In this document: positions 54,525 to 62,780 of the stretch, in pieces
Position numbering within the stretch: the first letter of the stretch is position 1
How the letters are laid out: every line of letters starts with the position of its first letter
The notes under the pieces: generated by a model
The model's database searches: none
The model's input: only the letters and a program-made list of their open reading frames with translations
What the model was told of the DNA's origin: nothing
Made by a program: the position numbers and the translations under genes
Origin: Acidimicrobiia bacterium
GTDB lineage: Bacteria > Actinomycetota > Acidimicrobiia > Acidimicrobiales > Aldehydirespiratoraceae
Assembly (NCBI GenBank): GCA_022828135.1
Contig: JAJEJB010000031.1
Location: 155,813-219,812, forward strand
Length of the DNA: 64,000 bases
Reading direction: 5' to 3'

Positions 54525-55529
54525 TCACCGCATGTTGTCCCGCGTGGCGAGCTGGGCCGCCGCTCGCACGACCTCCATGCCCGGGCCGGAGCTGCTGGCA
54601 GGCTCAGGCCGCAGATCGAGGCCCAGCAATGCTCCGGCCACGGCGTATGACGAGGCCCGTGTGGCTTCCAGGTCGTAGCCGCCCTCGAGCACGGCCACCG
54701 TCCGCGGCGCCAGCGGCATCAACTGGCGGACGAAGTCTCCGTAGTCCGACGACGAATAGCACAAGCCCGTCAACGGGTCGGCTCGATGCCCGTCATAGCC
54801 CGCCGATACCAGCAGCCAATCCGGGGCAAACCGCTCGACCGCGGGAATGATCGCTTCGTCCAGCGCGGCCCGGGCCACCTCGCCGGTAGCGCCCGGTGGC
54901 AGTGGCACATTGATCGTGAAGCCTTCGCCGATGCCGGCGCCTCGCTCGTCGAGTGCCCCCGTGCCCGGATAGAGCGGGTACTGGTGAATCGACGCATAGA
55001 GAACATCGTCACGACTGAAGAACACGTCCTGCGTGCCGTTGCCGTGGTGGGCATCAATATCGACGATGGCGACCCGATGGCCGGCCGAGGCCAGCGAGGC
55101 AGCGGCCACGGCAACCGAGTTGAACAGGCAGAAGCCCATGGACGCCGAAGGCGTGGCGTGATGTCCCGGCGGCCGCACGATGCAGTAGGCCTCGGCTTCG
55201 GTGCCCCCGGCTCCGAGCTGCTCCACAGCCGACAGCACGGCTCCGGCCGCGAGCAGGGCTGCGTCCAGGCTGGCCGCGCCCATAGGTGTGTCGGCATCCA
55301 GGTGGCCGCCGCCATGCTCAGCGAGCGTTACGACCCGATCGATCATCTCCGGACGGTGCACCAGCTCCAACTCCGACCGCTCCGCCGGCCTCGGTGCCCG
55401 GCTGTCCGAGAGCAGCTCGGCGTCCACCGCAGTCACCCCGGCCAGGGCGGCTCTCAAGCGGTCAGGCCTCTCGGGATGCCGGAAGCCGGTGTCGTGGTCG
55501 AGGAAACGCTCGTCGGTGATCACCAGCAC
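54525..55529 (-). CDS. Histone-deacetylase-family hydrolase (AcuC-like)
   Basis: 334 residues of the zinc-dependent deacetylase fold. Motifs: HPERPDRL, PPGHHATPSASMGFCLFNSVAVAA, IVDIDAHHGNGTQDVFF (metal Asp/His), SAGYDGHRADPLTG and a final VLEGGYDLEA. Bacterial members remove acetyl groups from proteins, polyamines or small amides. The GTG at 55529 is chosen because a TACGAT box ends seven bases upstream; the frame stays open far beyond but loses similarity. A GNAT acetyltransferase diverges from it 51 bases away. Confidence 0.9.
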   Translation of the reverse strand: MLVITDERFLDHDTGFRHPERPDRLRAALAGVTAVDAELLSDSRAPRPAERSELELVHRPEMIDRVVTLAEHGGGHLDADTPMGAASLDAALLAAGAVLSAVEQLGAGGTEAEAYCIVRPPGHHATPSASMGFCLFNSVAVAAASLASAGHRVAIVDIDAHHGNGTQDVFFSRDDVLYASIHQYPLYPGTGALDERGAGIGEGFTINVPLPPGATGEVARAALDEAIIPAVERFAPDWLLVSAGYDGHRADPLTGLCYSSSDYGDFVRQLMPLAPRTVAVLEGGYDLEATRASSYAVAGALLGLDLRPEPASSSGPGMEVVRAAAQLATRDNMR

Positions 55530-55536
55530 GATCCGG

Positions 55537-55542
55537 ATCGTA
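55537..55542 (-). promoter_or_regulatory. TACGAT -10 box of the deacetylase gene
   Basis: On the minus strand the TANNNT box ends seven bases before GTG 55529, without a ribosome site. Confidence 0.42.
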
Positions 55543-55580
55543 CCTGGTGCCCTCTCCTCGGCTAAGAACGATCGCGTATC

Positions 55581-56312
55581 GTGGCGACGCATGCGACGTC
55601 TGAGTTCGTGGCGCTGACTTCGGTAAGGATCGGTCCGGCGCGATTTCGCGTCGGGCCCTGGCAGGGCCAGCATGATGTGGCGTACATCGCCCCGGTCAGC
55701 GCCGCGTCGACTCTCGCACCCCCGGTACTGGCCTCCCTGCGGGATCGGCTCCTGCATCAGGGGTTCAGGTCCGTCATTACCGCTGCCGTTGCTGCGCCAG
55801 CGCGCGACCGGCTTGTTAACGACGGCTTCAGCATCCGGTCCGAACTCACCGCCCTGAGCCGGGATATCGAGGCCTCCGGAAGGCTGGCCCACCCTGGCGG
55901 GCGTTCTCGGAGAGCCCGCCGGCGGGATCTGGACGGTGTTCTGCAGGTTGATGCCGGGGCCTTCCCCCCGTTCTGGCGCCTCGACGCCGAAGGTCTCCAC
56001 GAGGCCCGCACCGCCACACCGTCGAGTCGGTGGCGAGTGATTCGAAGCCCGGAGGTGACGGCCTACAGCATCACGGGACGAGCGGGACCGATGGGCTACT
56101 TGCAGCGACTGGCGGTGGCAACCCACTCCCAGGGCCGGGGCCTGGGCACGATGCTGGTCTTGGACGCACTGAACTGGCTGCAACGCCGAGGTGCACGAAC
56201 CGCACTGGTCAACACTCCGCCCGACAACGAGCGAGCCCTCGCGCTGTACCTGCGGTGCGGCTTCCGTGTAGAGCCCGACCGACTCGCAGTCCTGCACCGC
56301 GACTTGACCTGA
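55581..56312 (+). CDS. GNAT-family N-acetyltransferase
   Basis: 243 residues. The acetyl-CoA motif A is LQRLAVATHSQGRGLGTMLVLDALNWLQRRGA, followed by NTPPDNERALALYLRCGFRV, as in RimI-type enzymes. The N-terminal 90 residues form a second, weaker GNAT-like half. The start is uncertain (GTG 55581 or GTG 55608). Divergent pairing with a deacetylase suggests shared regulation of an acetylation cycle, which is inference. Confidence 0.82.
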   Translation: MATHATSEFVALTSVRIGPARFRVGPWQGQHDVAYIAPVSAASTLAPPVLASLRDRLLHQGFRSVITAAVAAPARDRLVNDGFSIRSELTALSRDIEASGRLAHPGGRSRRARRRDLDGVLQVDAGAFPPFWRLDAEGLHEARTATPSSRWRVIRSPEVTAYSITGRAGPMGYLQRLAVATHSQGRGLGTMLVLDALNWLQRRGARTALVNTPPDNERALALYLRCGFRVEPDRLAVLHRDLT

Positions 56313-56442
56313 CCGTACTCCCAGTCCTGCACCGCGGTCCGGCTGGGCGGTGCTACCGTCGCTATACCGGCTCCAACGCCGCAGCGGGATCGCTGCGGGG
56401 TTGGGCGCCAACCTTCCACAACCAGCGATACGAGGAGCTGAC

Positions 56443-57291
56443 ATGGCCGTTGGCATCGTCACCGACAGTTCCTGCGACCTCGGCGACGCCGAACTCGACG
56501 GGCTTGATGTGCAGATCGTCCCGTTGTTCATCCGTTTCGGAACCGACGAGTTCGTCGACCGCGAGCAGATCGCGGTGGAGGACTTCTACCAGCGGATGGC
56601 GGTCTCCGAGGAGCTGCCGCAGACTGCGGCACCGCCGCCCGGACGCTTCGAACAGGCCTTCCGGCGGTGCCTGGACGCTGGCTCCGAGGCGGTCGTGTGC
56701 ATCAACCTGTCTGCGGCCATCTCAGCCACGATGCAGTCGGCAGTGCAGGCTGCCGACGCCATTCGAGCGGAAGACGGCGGCGTCGACATCCGGGTGCTGG
56801 ACAGCCGGTCGGTGACAGCCGGATTGGGAACGCTGGTGCTGCAGGCGGCTCGCATGGCCACCGACGGCGCCGGTGCCGACGCCATCGAGAGATTCGTGGC
56901 TGACGCCTCCGAGCGAACGCACGTCTTCGGCACCCTCGACACGCTGGAGAACCTCCGCAAGGGAGGGCGAATCGGCGGCGCTCAGGCCCTGCTCGGCTCG
57001 ATGTTGTCGATCAAGCCCATCGTCGACATTTCCACCGGCGAGGTGGCCGAGGCGGCCAAGCAACGGACCCGGCGCAAGGCGCTCGGGTGGCTGCGCGACA
57101 CGGTGAGGGCGGCTGCGCCGGTAGAACACCTCGCGGTCATGCACGGAGAGGCTCCCGACGTGGACGATTTCTGCGCGATGCTGGCCGAAGTGCACTCCGG
57201 CGACATCCGGGTCTGCAAAGTCGGACCGGTCGTGGGCACCCACGCCGGTCAGGGCGTGCTGGGCATGGCGTACCAGGTTCCAGCCGCATAG
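56443..57291 (+). CDS. DegV-family fatty-acid-binding protein
   Basis: 282 residues: VGIVTDSSCDLGDAEL, the first DegV domain with INLSAAISATMQSA, DSRSVTAGLGTLVLQAA, TLENLRKGGRIGGAQALLGSMLSIKPIV, and a C-terminal GPVVGTHAGQGVLG. DegV (FakB-type) proteins bind one fatty acid and present it to the FakA kinase; no fakA is visible here. GAGGAG precedes ATG 56443. Confidence 0.92.
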   Translation: MAVGIVTDSSCDLGDAELDGLDVQIVPLFIRFGTDEFVDREQIAVEDFYQRMAVSEELPQTAAPPPGRFEQAFRRCLDAGSEAVVCINLSAAISATMQSAVQAADAIRAEDGGVDIRVLDSRSVTAGLGTLVLQAARMATDGAGADAIERFVADASERTHVFGTLDTLENLRKGGRIGGAQALLGSMLSIKPIVDISTGEVAEAAKQRTRRKALGWLRDTVRAAAPVEHLAVMHGEAPDVDDFCAMLAEVHSGDIRVCKVGPVVGTHAGQGVLGMAYQVPAA

Positions 57292-57317
57292 GGGCTCGTC
57301 CATAGGAGCCGGTTTCG

Positions 57318-57917
57318 ATTCGCGACGATCTCGACGACGCCAGACTCACCCAGGCCGCACAGGCCGGAGATCGGCGTGCTCTCGAGCAGTTGCTGCGGCT
57401 CCACCATGATCAGATCCACGCCATCTGCCGGCGCCTGGCCGGCAACGACGCCGACGGGCAGGACGCTACCCAGGAGGCGCTCATTGCCATCGTCAGAGGA
57501 CTCCCCCGCTTCCACGGCAAGGCCAAGTTCTCGACCTGGGCCTACCGGGTAGCAACCAACGCCGCTCTCGACGAACTGCGGAGGCGTGGCCGCCGCCCGG
57601 TGCCCACAGTGATCGAGGCAAGCGACCGCTTCGCCGGAACGGCCACCGCCGACGACTCGACCGCGGTAGTGGCACGCCTCGACTTCGATGCCGCGCTGGC
57701 CCAATTGCCCGAGGAGTTTCGAGCACCCGTCGTGTTGCGTGACGTGGCCGGCTGTGACTACGCAGAGATCGGGTCGATCCTGCGCATCCCCGCGGGAACG
57801 GTCAGATCCCGGATCGCGCGAGGACGAGCCCGGTTGGCGGAGGCGATGCGAGCCAACGGCGGGAACCACCACGACGCTGCAGAACGTCGAAACGACGAGG
57901 CAAGCAACCATGAGTGA
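57318..57917 (+). CDS. sigM: ECF RNA polymerase sigma factor, probably SigM orthologue, with ATT start
   Basis: 199 residues. Region 2 (DARLTQAAQAGDRRALEQLL, CRRLAGNDADGQDATQEALIAIVRGL, FSTWAYRVATNAALDELRRR) and region 4 (LPEEFRAPVVLRDVAGCDYAEIGSILRIPAGTVRSRIARGRARL) are complete. There is no ATG, GTG, TTG or CTG between the in-frame stop at 57303 and TTG 57390, yet region 2.1 begins well before 57390. The only sensible start is ATT 57318, nine bases after AGGAG. Its place before an anti-sigma gene and trxB-trxA-cwlM matches mycobacterial sigM. Confidence 0.88.
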   Translation: MRDDLDDARLTQAAQAGDRRALEQLLRLHHDQIHAICRRLAGNDADGQDATQEALIAIVRGLPRFHGKAKFSTWAYRVATNAALDELRRRGRRPVPTVIEASDRFAGTATADDSTAVVARLDFDAALAQLPEEFRAPVVLRDVAGCDYAEIGSILRIPAGTVRSRIARGRARLAEAMRANGGNHHDAAERRNDEASNHE

Positions 57918-58869
57918 CGAACAATTCCGCGAAGACGAACTCGTCTCGGCCTATCTCGACGGTGAGGCAACCCCGGCCGAGATCGCTGAGGTCGAGCAGA
58001 ACGACGCGCTGCTGGCTCGGGTCGAGCAATTGCGATCGGTACGCGACGCGGTTGCCGCGCCGGTTGCACCCATGTCCGCGGAGCGGCGGGAGCAGATGAT
58101 CAGCGCCGCGCTCGCGGTGTCCGACGCCGAGTACGCCCAACGACGCGAAGCCAGGATCGTTCCGGTCCACCGGCGCCGCGAGACGCTGCTCGCCGTGGCC
58201 GCGGCCGCCGTCCTTCTCGCCGCCGTCGTCGGCGCAGGTCTGATCGCCAGCAGGGGCGGTGACGAGTCAGCTGAAATGGCCGCCGAGGCTCCAACCGCGG
58301 ACGAAGCCACCGCCCCAGCTGACATGGCGATGGCCGAAGAAGAACCGATGGCCGAAGAAGAACCGATGGCCGAGCTTGATGCCGCCATGGCCGGCACGGC
58401 GGATGAGGAGCCGGATGACGCCGCAATTGCCGAGCTTGAGGCCGCCCTGGCGGCGACTGAAGCAGAGTCGGCCATGGAGGCACCCGCGGAGGAAGCTGCG
58501 GATGTACCGACTGCGAGCGCCGAAGAGGAACGGCGCAGGGCCGACGAGGCAGCTGTGCCGGTCGTCGACTTGGGCGCGTTCGAGAGCCTCGAGTCGCTCT
58601 TCGACGATGTCGCGGCGCGCTGGTCCGCGGCTCTCGAGGATGGGACGACGGCTGACTCCGAGGCGTGCTCCGCAGCGGTGCACGAGCGGGAACTCGAGTT
58701 GGATGTCGAGACAGGCCGACCCTTCATTGCCACAGTCGGAGCCGAAGATCCCGTGATCTTCGACGGCCGGTTCGCTCGCCGAGCCGACGGAACCGCCGTC
58801 ATCGTCTACGCGGCACCGCCCGATTGCGAGATTGGGACCCACGACCTGGACGCACCAGACGGTTCCTGA
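57910..58869 (+). CDS. Probable membrane anti-sigma factor with acidic linker
   Basis: 319 residues. The N-terminal part (EDELVSAYLDGEATPAEIAEVE) is the anti-sigma domain pattern, without a full HxxxCxxC zinc motif. One transmembrane helix lies at about 94-116 (LLAVAAAAVLLAAVVGAGLIAS), then a low-complexity Glu/Ala/Met-rich segment with repeats EEEPMA, and a C-terminal extracytoplasmic domain of about 110 residues. The start overlaps the sigma gene stop by eight bases, so the two are coupled. It occupies the place of the SigM regulator in mycobacteria. Confidence 0.78.
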   Translation: MSDEQFREDELVSAYLDGEATPAEIAEVEQNDALLARVEQLRSVRDAVAAPVAPMSAERREQMISAALAVSDAEYAQRREARIVPVHRRRETLLAVAAAAVLLAAVVGAGLIASRGGDESAEMAAEAPTADEATAPADMAMAEEEPMAEEEPMAELDAAMAGTADEEPDDAAIAELEAALAATEAESAMEAPAEEAADVPTASAEEERRRADEAAVPVVDLGAFESLESLFDDVAARWSAALEDGTTADSEACSAAVHERELELDVETGRPFIATVGAEDPVIFDGRFARRADGTAVIVYAAPPDCEIGTHDLDAPDGS

Positions 58870-58908
58870 ACCGCAACGCAACACGATCGCACCTATTGGC
58901 GCTCGCTC

Positions 58909-58914
58909 TAGGCT
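58909..58914 (+). promoter_or_regulatory. TAGGCT -10 box of a probable leaderless transcript
   Basis: The TANNNT box ends seven bases before ATG 58922, with no ribosome site. Confidence 0.42.
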
Positions 58915-58921
58915 TCATTTC

Positions 58922-59353
58922 ATGGCTGATGCCGAGTCCACCCACCGCGACCGGCCAGCGTTGAGCCTGGGATCCGACGACTGGCCGGCGACTGTCGCCG
59001 ACAAGGTCGTCGAGGTCGTCGATGCAGTGCGGGTGCAGACCACCGACCGGGCTGTGTTCCTGCTTCGGGCTGTCGTCTATTGCCTGGTGGCCGCAGTCGC
59101 CGCCGTCGCCGCCGTGGTGTTGCTCGCCATTGTCACTGTGCGCCTCGCCGATACCTACCTGCCGATTGGTGCCGGCGTCGGTTCGGCGACATGGGCGGCC
59201 CACGGCTTCATCGGATTGCTGGTCTCCATCATCGGATTCGGCGCCTGGCGAGCACGGACCGGATCGGCGAAACCCGTCTATGTCGCCGTGATCATCGACG
59301 CTCTCATCATCCTGGGCGTGGTGCTTTACGGTGTGATCGAGGCAGTGGCCTGA
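58922..59353 (+). CDS. Small membrane protein resembling phage-holin-family (Actinobacteria) proteins
   Basis: 143 residues with three hydrophobic helices (about 48-75, 88-105 and 118-138) and a short soluble start. The layout and the region KVVEVVDAVRVQTTDRAVFLLRA resemble the actinobacterial holin-like/DUF1469 proteins, whose role is unknown. It lies between the anti-sigma gene and trxB with repeat copy D downstream. Assignment is tentative. Confidence 0.6.
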   Translation: MADAESTHRDRPALSLGSDDWPATVADKVVEVVDAVRVQTTDRAVFLLRAVVYCLVAAVAAVAAVVLLAIVTVRLADTYLPIGAGVGSATWAAHGFIGLLVSIIGFGAWRARTGSAKPVYVAVIIDALIILGVVLYGVIEAVA

Positions 59354-59392
59354 GACCACGACCACGCCTGATCGACAGTCCAACCTTGATCT

Positions 59393-59479
59393 CCCGCTCT
59401 TGTTCGCTGCGCTCACGGGCCGCTCGGGCCACGGCCTCGCCCGTATGAGCCGGGTAGGCTCCTCTGTTCGCTCGGCCTC
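59393..59479 (+). repeat. Dispersed repeat, copy D (87 bp)
   Basis: Same ends and identical first 55 bases as copies B and C, same length. It lies 40 bases after one stop codon and 20 bases before the trxB start. Confidence 0.9.
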
Positions 59480-59498
59480 TGAGAGGAGCGATGCTGGA

Positions 59499-60476
59499 AT
59501 GAGCCTTGACGACCTCGCCGGACGCGAGGTGGAGGTGGCCATCATCGGATCTGGCCCGGCCGGGCTGACCGCGGCCATCTACGCGGCGCGGGCCAACCTC
59601 CATCCGGTGGTTCTGGAGGGCGAGCCGAGCTCGACGAGTGATCAGCCGGGCGGGCAGCTGATGCTCACCACCGACGTGGAAAACTACCCCGGGTTCCCCG
59701 AAGGCGTGATGGGGCCGGAACTGATGCAGCGATTCCGGGACCAAGCGGCCCGGTTCGGGGCCCAGATCCACACGGCGAAGGCCTCCCGGGTGGACTTCTC
59801 GAAGCAGCCCTACGGCGTCTGGATCGGCGATCCCGACACGGATGAACCCGCTCTGAGAGCTCGAACGGTGATCGTGTCGACCGGCGCCCAGTCCATCATG
59901 CTGGGCCTCGACCGGGAGGTCGAGCTGGTGGGGCACGGGCTCTCCACCTGTGCCACCTGCGACGGCTTCTTCTTCCGCGACCAGCACATCGCAGTGGTGG
60001 GAGGGGGCGACTCGGCCATGGAGGAGGCCACCTTCCTGACCCGGTTCGCTTCGCGAGTCACCATCATCCATCGCCGGGATGCGCTCAGAGCATCCAAGAT
60101 CATGCAGCAGCGCGCCTTCGACAATGAGCGGATCGACTTCATGTGGAACAGCGTCGTCGAGGAATACCTCGGCGAGTCGACTCTCGCCGGTCTGCGGATC
60201 CGCGACACCAAGACCGGCGAGACATCGATACTCGACGTGACCGGGTGTTTCATCGCCATCGGCCACCGGCCCAACACCGGCCTTTTCGTGGGCCAGCTGG
60301 AGATGAAGGAGAGCGGTTACCTCATAACCAAGCCGAACTCCACCAAGACCGTGGTGGAGGGCGTGTTTGCCTGCGGAGACGTGCAGGACGACTACTACCG
60401 ACAGGCTGTCACGGCCGCGGGAACGGGCTGTATGGCCGCGATCGAGGCCGAGAGATACCTCGAGAGCCTCCACTAG
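59499..60476 (+). CDS. trxB: Thioredoxin reductase
   Basis: 325 residues, NADPH-dependent reductase of TrxA. FAD motif GSGPAGLTAAIYAARANL, redox-active CATC in STCATCDGFFF, NADPH motif GGGDSAMEEATFL and C-terminal FACGDVQDDYYRQAVTAAGTGCMAA. ATG 59499 is chosen; AGGAG lies 11 bases upstream and a three-codon mini-frame (ATG CTG GAA TGA) ends on the start codon. Followed by trxA after about 108 bases. Confidence 0.96.
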   Translation: MSLDDLAGREVEVAIIGSGPAGLTAAIYAARANLHPVVLEGEPSSTSDQPGGQLMLTTDVENYPGFPEGVMGPELMQRFRDQAARFGAQIHTAKASRVDFSKQPYGVWIGDPDTDEPALRARTVIVSTGAQSIMLGLDREVELVGHGLSTCATCDGFFFRDQHIAVVGGGDSAMEEATFLTRFASRVTIIHRRDALRASKIMQQRAFDNERIDFMWNSVVEEYLGESTLAGLRIRDTKTGETSILDVTGCFIAIGHRPNTGLFVGQLEMKESGYLITKPNSTKTVVEGVFACGDVQDDYYRQAVTAAGTGCMAAIEAERYLESLH

Positions 60477-60584
60477 CGTGTGGCCGCGATGACTCGCCGC
60501 ACCGGCAAGTAGGGTGACCGCGTCAGAACCGTCGCACGGCGACGAGTGATTCGTCTTCGATGATGCAAGCAAAGGGAAGAGATC

Positions 60585-60911
60585 GTGGCAGGACCGACCA
60601 TCACGCTGAGCGCTTCGACATTCGATGAGGAGATCAACAGCGCAGCTACACCCGTCCTCGTGGACTTCTGGGCTGAATGGTGTGGCCCGTGCAAGCTGAT
60701 CGCGCCGATTCTCGACGAGATCGCCTCCGAACAGGAAGGCACGCTGACGGTGGCCAAACTCAACGTGGACGAGGCCCCCGACGTCGCCCGTAGGTTCCAG
60801 GTCATGAGTATCCCAACCATGATCCTCTTCGACGGCGGCGAGCCCGCTAAGCGAATGGTGGGGGCCAAGCCGAAGGAAGCCCTGCTGGGCGAACTCGCGG
60901 AGTATCTCTAA
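60585..60911 (+). CDS. trxA: Thioredoxin
   Basis: 108 residues with the WCGPCK active site (VDFWAEWCGPCKLIAPILDEIA), cis-proline loop MSIPTMILFDGG. GTG 60585 follows AAGGGAAGAG. Reduces protein disulfides with TrxB. Its TAA shares an A with the first possible codon of the next gene. Confidence 0.97.
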   Translation: MAGPTITLSASTFDEEINSAATPVLVDFWAEWCGPCKLIAPILDEIASEQEGTLTVAKLNVDEAPDVARRFQVMSIPTMILFDGGEPAKRMVGAKPKEALLGELAEYL

Positions 60912-60925
60912 TCGCGCCCGGCGGC

Positions 60926-61888
60926 CTGCCGCTTCGCCGCGGCGATTCGGGCGATGCCGTCCGCGATCTCCAACGCCGGCTTGCCCTGATCGGCTACCGC
61001 ACCGATGGCGAGCCGCAGGAGTTCGGCACAGAGACTGAGGCTGCGCTGCGTCGCTTTCAGAGCGATCGCGGCTTGGTAGTCGACGGGATCTGCGGCCCGC
61101 AGTCGTGGAACGCCCTCGTCGAAGCCGATCATCGGCTCGGTGATCGGCTCCTCTACTACCGGGACCCGATGATGCGGGGCGATGACGTAGCGGAACTCCA
61201 GCGTCGACTCGGCCAACTCGGCTTCGATCCCCACTGGGTCGACGGCATCCTCGGACCCCGGACCCATACCGCGATCCAGCAATTCCAGCGGAACGCAGGC
61301 CTTCCTGACGACGGGGTGATCGGACGGTCCACCATCGATGCCTTGGACAGGCTCACATCGCGAACCACCGGCCAGCTGACGGTTGCCGAGGTGCGTGAGC
61401 ACGAGCGGCTACGCCACCAACCCAACCGAGTGGAGGGAAAGCGCATCGTGGTGGGAGACACCGGCGAACTGCCCGTGATTGCTCAGGCGATCGCTCGCCG
61501 ATTGCGCCAAGTCGGGGCCGATGTCCTGTCGTTCAGCACTCCCGACCTCAGTCACCAGGCTCGAACCTCGAATCAGTGGAACGGCGACATATACCTCGGC
61601 GTGACGCTGGCCGGTGACAATTTCGGCGTCTCGTACTTTGCTATGAGCGGGTTCGAGTCGGTCGGGGGTCGGGCTCTAGCCCAACGGTGCTCAGCCGCGC
61701 TTGCGCCCTGGCTGGATGAGCCCGCCCCGACGATGCCAATGCGACTGTCCATTCTTCGAGAGACTCGGATGCCTGCCGTTTGGTGCCGCATTGGTCCTGG
61801 GTCGACTGTCGTGCCACGGGCTCCCCACATCGCGCGTGCCCTCGCTGATGCAATCGCCGACTGGTGCCTCGATCCGGGTTTGCATTGA
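60926..61888 (+). CDS. cwlM: CwlM-like peptidoglycan-synthesis regulator with degenerate amidase domain
   Basis: About 320 residues. Two peptidoglycan-binding-like domains: LRRGDSGDAVRDLQRRLALIG to VVDGICGPQSWNALVEA, and RGDDVAELQRRLGQLGFD to GRSTIDALDRL. The C-terminal half is Amidase_3-like (GKRIVVGDTGELPVIAQAIA) but lacks the DPGHGG-type zinc-histidine, so it is probably not a hydrolase. Mycobacterial CwlM, in the same place between trxA and parB, regulates MurA. No ATG/GTG/TTG precedes the first domain after the in-frame stop at 60848; start is CTG 60926 or ATC 60911. Confidence 0.85.
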   Translation: MPLRRGDSGDAVRDLQRRLALIGYRTDGEPQEFGTETEAALRRFQSDRGLVVDGICGPQSWNALVEADHRLGDRLLYYRDPMMRGDDVAELQRRLGQLGFDPHWVDGILGPRTHTAIQQFQRNAGLPDDGVIGRSTIDALDRLTSRTTGQLTVAEVREHERLRHQPNRVEGKRIVVGDTGELPVIAQAIARRLRQVGADVLSFSTPDLSHQARTSNQWNGDIYLGVTLAGDNFGVSYFAMSGFESVGGRALAQRCSAALAPWLDEPAPTMPMRLSILRETRMPAVWCRIGPGSTVVPRAPHIARALADAIADWCLDPGLH

Positions 61889-61895
61889 AATGCAA
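61880..61895. terminator. AT-rich palindrome between convergent cwlM and parB
   Basis: TTGCATT and AATGCAA flank two bases, spanning the cwlM stop, in a short AT-rich stretch that stands out in this GC-rich DNA. It could serve both converging genes. Confidence 0.35.
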
Positions 61896-61913
61896 TAAAA
61901 GAAGATACAAATC

Positions 61914-62780
61914 CTACACAATGAGGTGGTAGATCCGCTCGAGGTCGGACAACCCGCTGAACTGGATCGTGATCCTGCCTCTGCGCTTGCCCAACCGCAC
62001 CGAGACCCGGGTGTCGAGCCTCGTTGAGAGAAGATCCTCGAGTTCGAGAATGCCGGCCTTCAACTCATCCGGCGTGGGTGTCCCGTTGCCGTGCCCGGAC
62101 GACGCTGCCGGCCCCGATGCGGCGTGAACCTCAGCGACTCTGCGTTCCGCCTCCCGAACCGTCAAGCCCTCTCGAACGATCTCCTCAGCCAGAGTCTGCT
62201 GGGCCGACCCGTCTTCGAGGGCCAGCAAAGCCCGGCCGTGGCCTGCCGAGAGATCACCCTCGACTACAAGGCGCTGCACGGCCGGAGCCAGGTTCAGGAG
62301 CCGCATGGTGTTCGCCACTGCGGAGCGAGAACGACCAACTCGAGCGGCGACGTCCTCCTGGGTCAGTCCGAAGTCGTCGATCAACTGCCGGTAGGCGGCG
62401 GCCTCCTCAAGGGCATTCAGGTCTTGGCGGTGCACGTTCTCAACCACCGCGGCTTCAAGGGCTCCCCTGTCGTCCGCATCCCGTACGAGCGCCGGGATGT
62501 CTCGGAGGCCGGCTCGTTGTGCAGCCCGCCAGCGCCGCTCGCCTGCGATTATCTCATATCCTTCTGGTGCTTTCCGAACAATTACCGGTTGAACCACTCC
62601 AACCTCGGCTATGGAAGCAGCCAACGAAGTCAGGGACTCTTCGTCGAAGCGTTCCCTCGGCTGGTACGGATTCGGGACGATGTGACTGATGTCAAGCTCC
62701 TGGAAGACCGAACCCGCCGGATCTGGATCGGACGGGATCAGGGCTCCCAAACCCTTCCCGAGACCACTACGACGCGCCAC
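61914..62780 (-). CDS. parB: Chromosome partitioning protein ParB
   Basis: 288 residues: ISHIVPNPYQPRERFDEESLTSLAASI, the CTP-binding box GYEIIAGERRWRAAQRAG and EAAVVENVHRQDLNALEEA, the helix-turn-helix FGLTQEDVAARVGRSRSAVANTMRLL, and a C-terminal dimerisation domain. It binds parS and spreads as a CTP-gated clamp. GTG 62780 follows AGGAGGTG and overlaps the end of parA by 14 bases. Confidence 0.96.
   Translation of the reverse strand: MARRSGLGKGLGALIPSDPDPAGSVFQELDISHIVPNPYQPRERFDEESLTSLAASIAEVGVVQPVIVRKAPEGYEIIAGERRWRAAQRAGLRDIPALVRDADDRGALEAAVVENVHRQDLNALEEAAAYRQLIDDFGLTQEDVAARVGRSRSAVANTMRLLNLAPAVQRLVVEGDLSAGHGRALLALEDGSAQQTLAEEIVREGLTVREAERRVAEVHAASGPAASSGHGNGTPTPDELKAGILELEDLLSTRLDTRVSVRLGKRRGRITIQFSGLSDLERIYHLIV

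Noticed and set aside
55530..56531. Upstream extension of the deacetylase frame by about 330 codons
   Set aside because: The extension is antisense to the GNAT gene and has no similarity to the family; the -10 box at 55537-55542 supports the GTG at 55529.
57390..57917. Sigma factor starting at TTG 57390
   Set aside because: This would delete most of region 2.1, which is clearly encoded upstream in the same frame.
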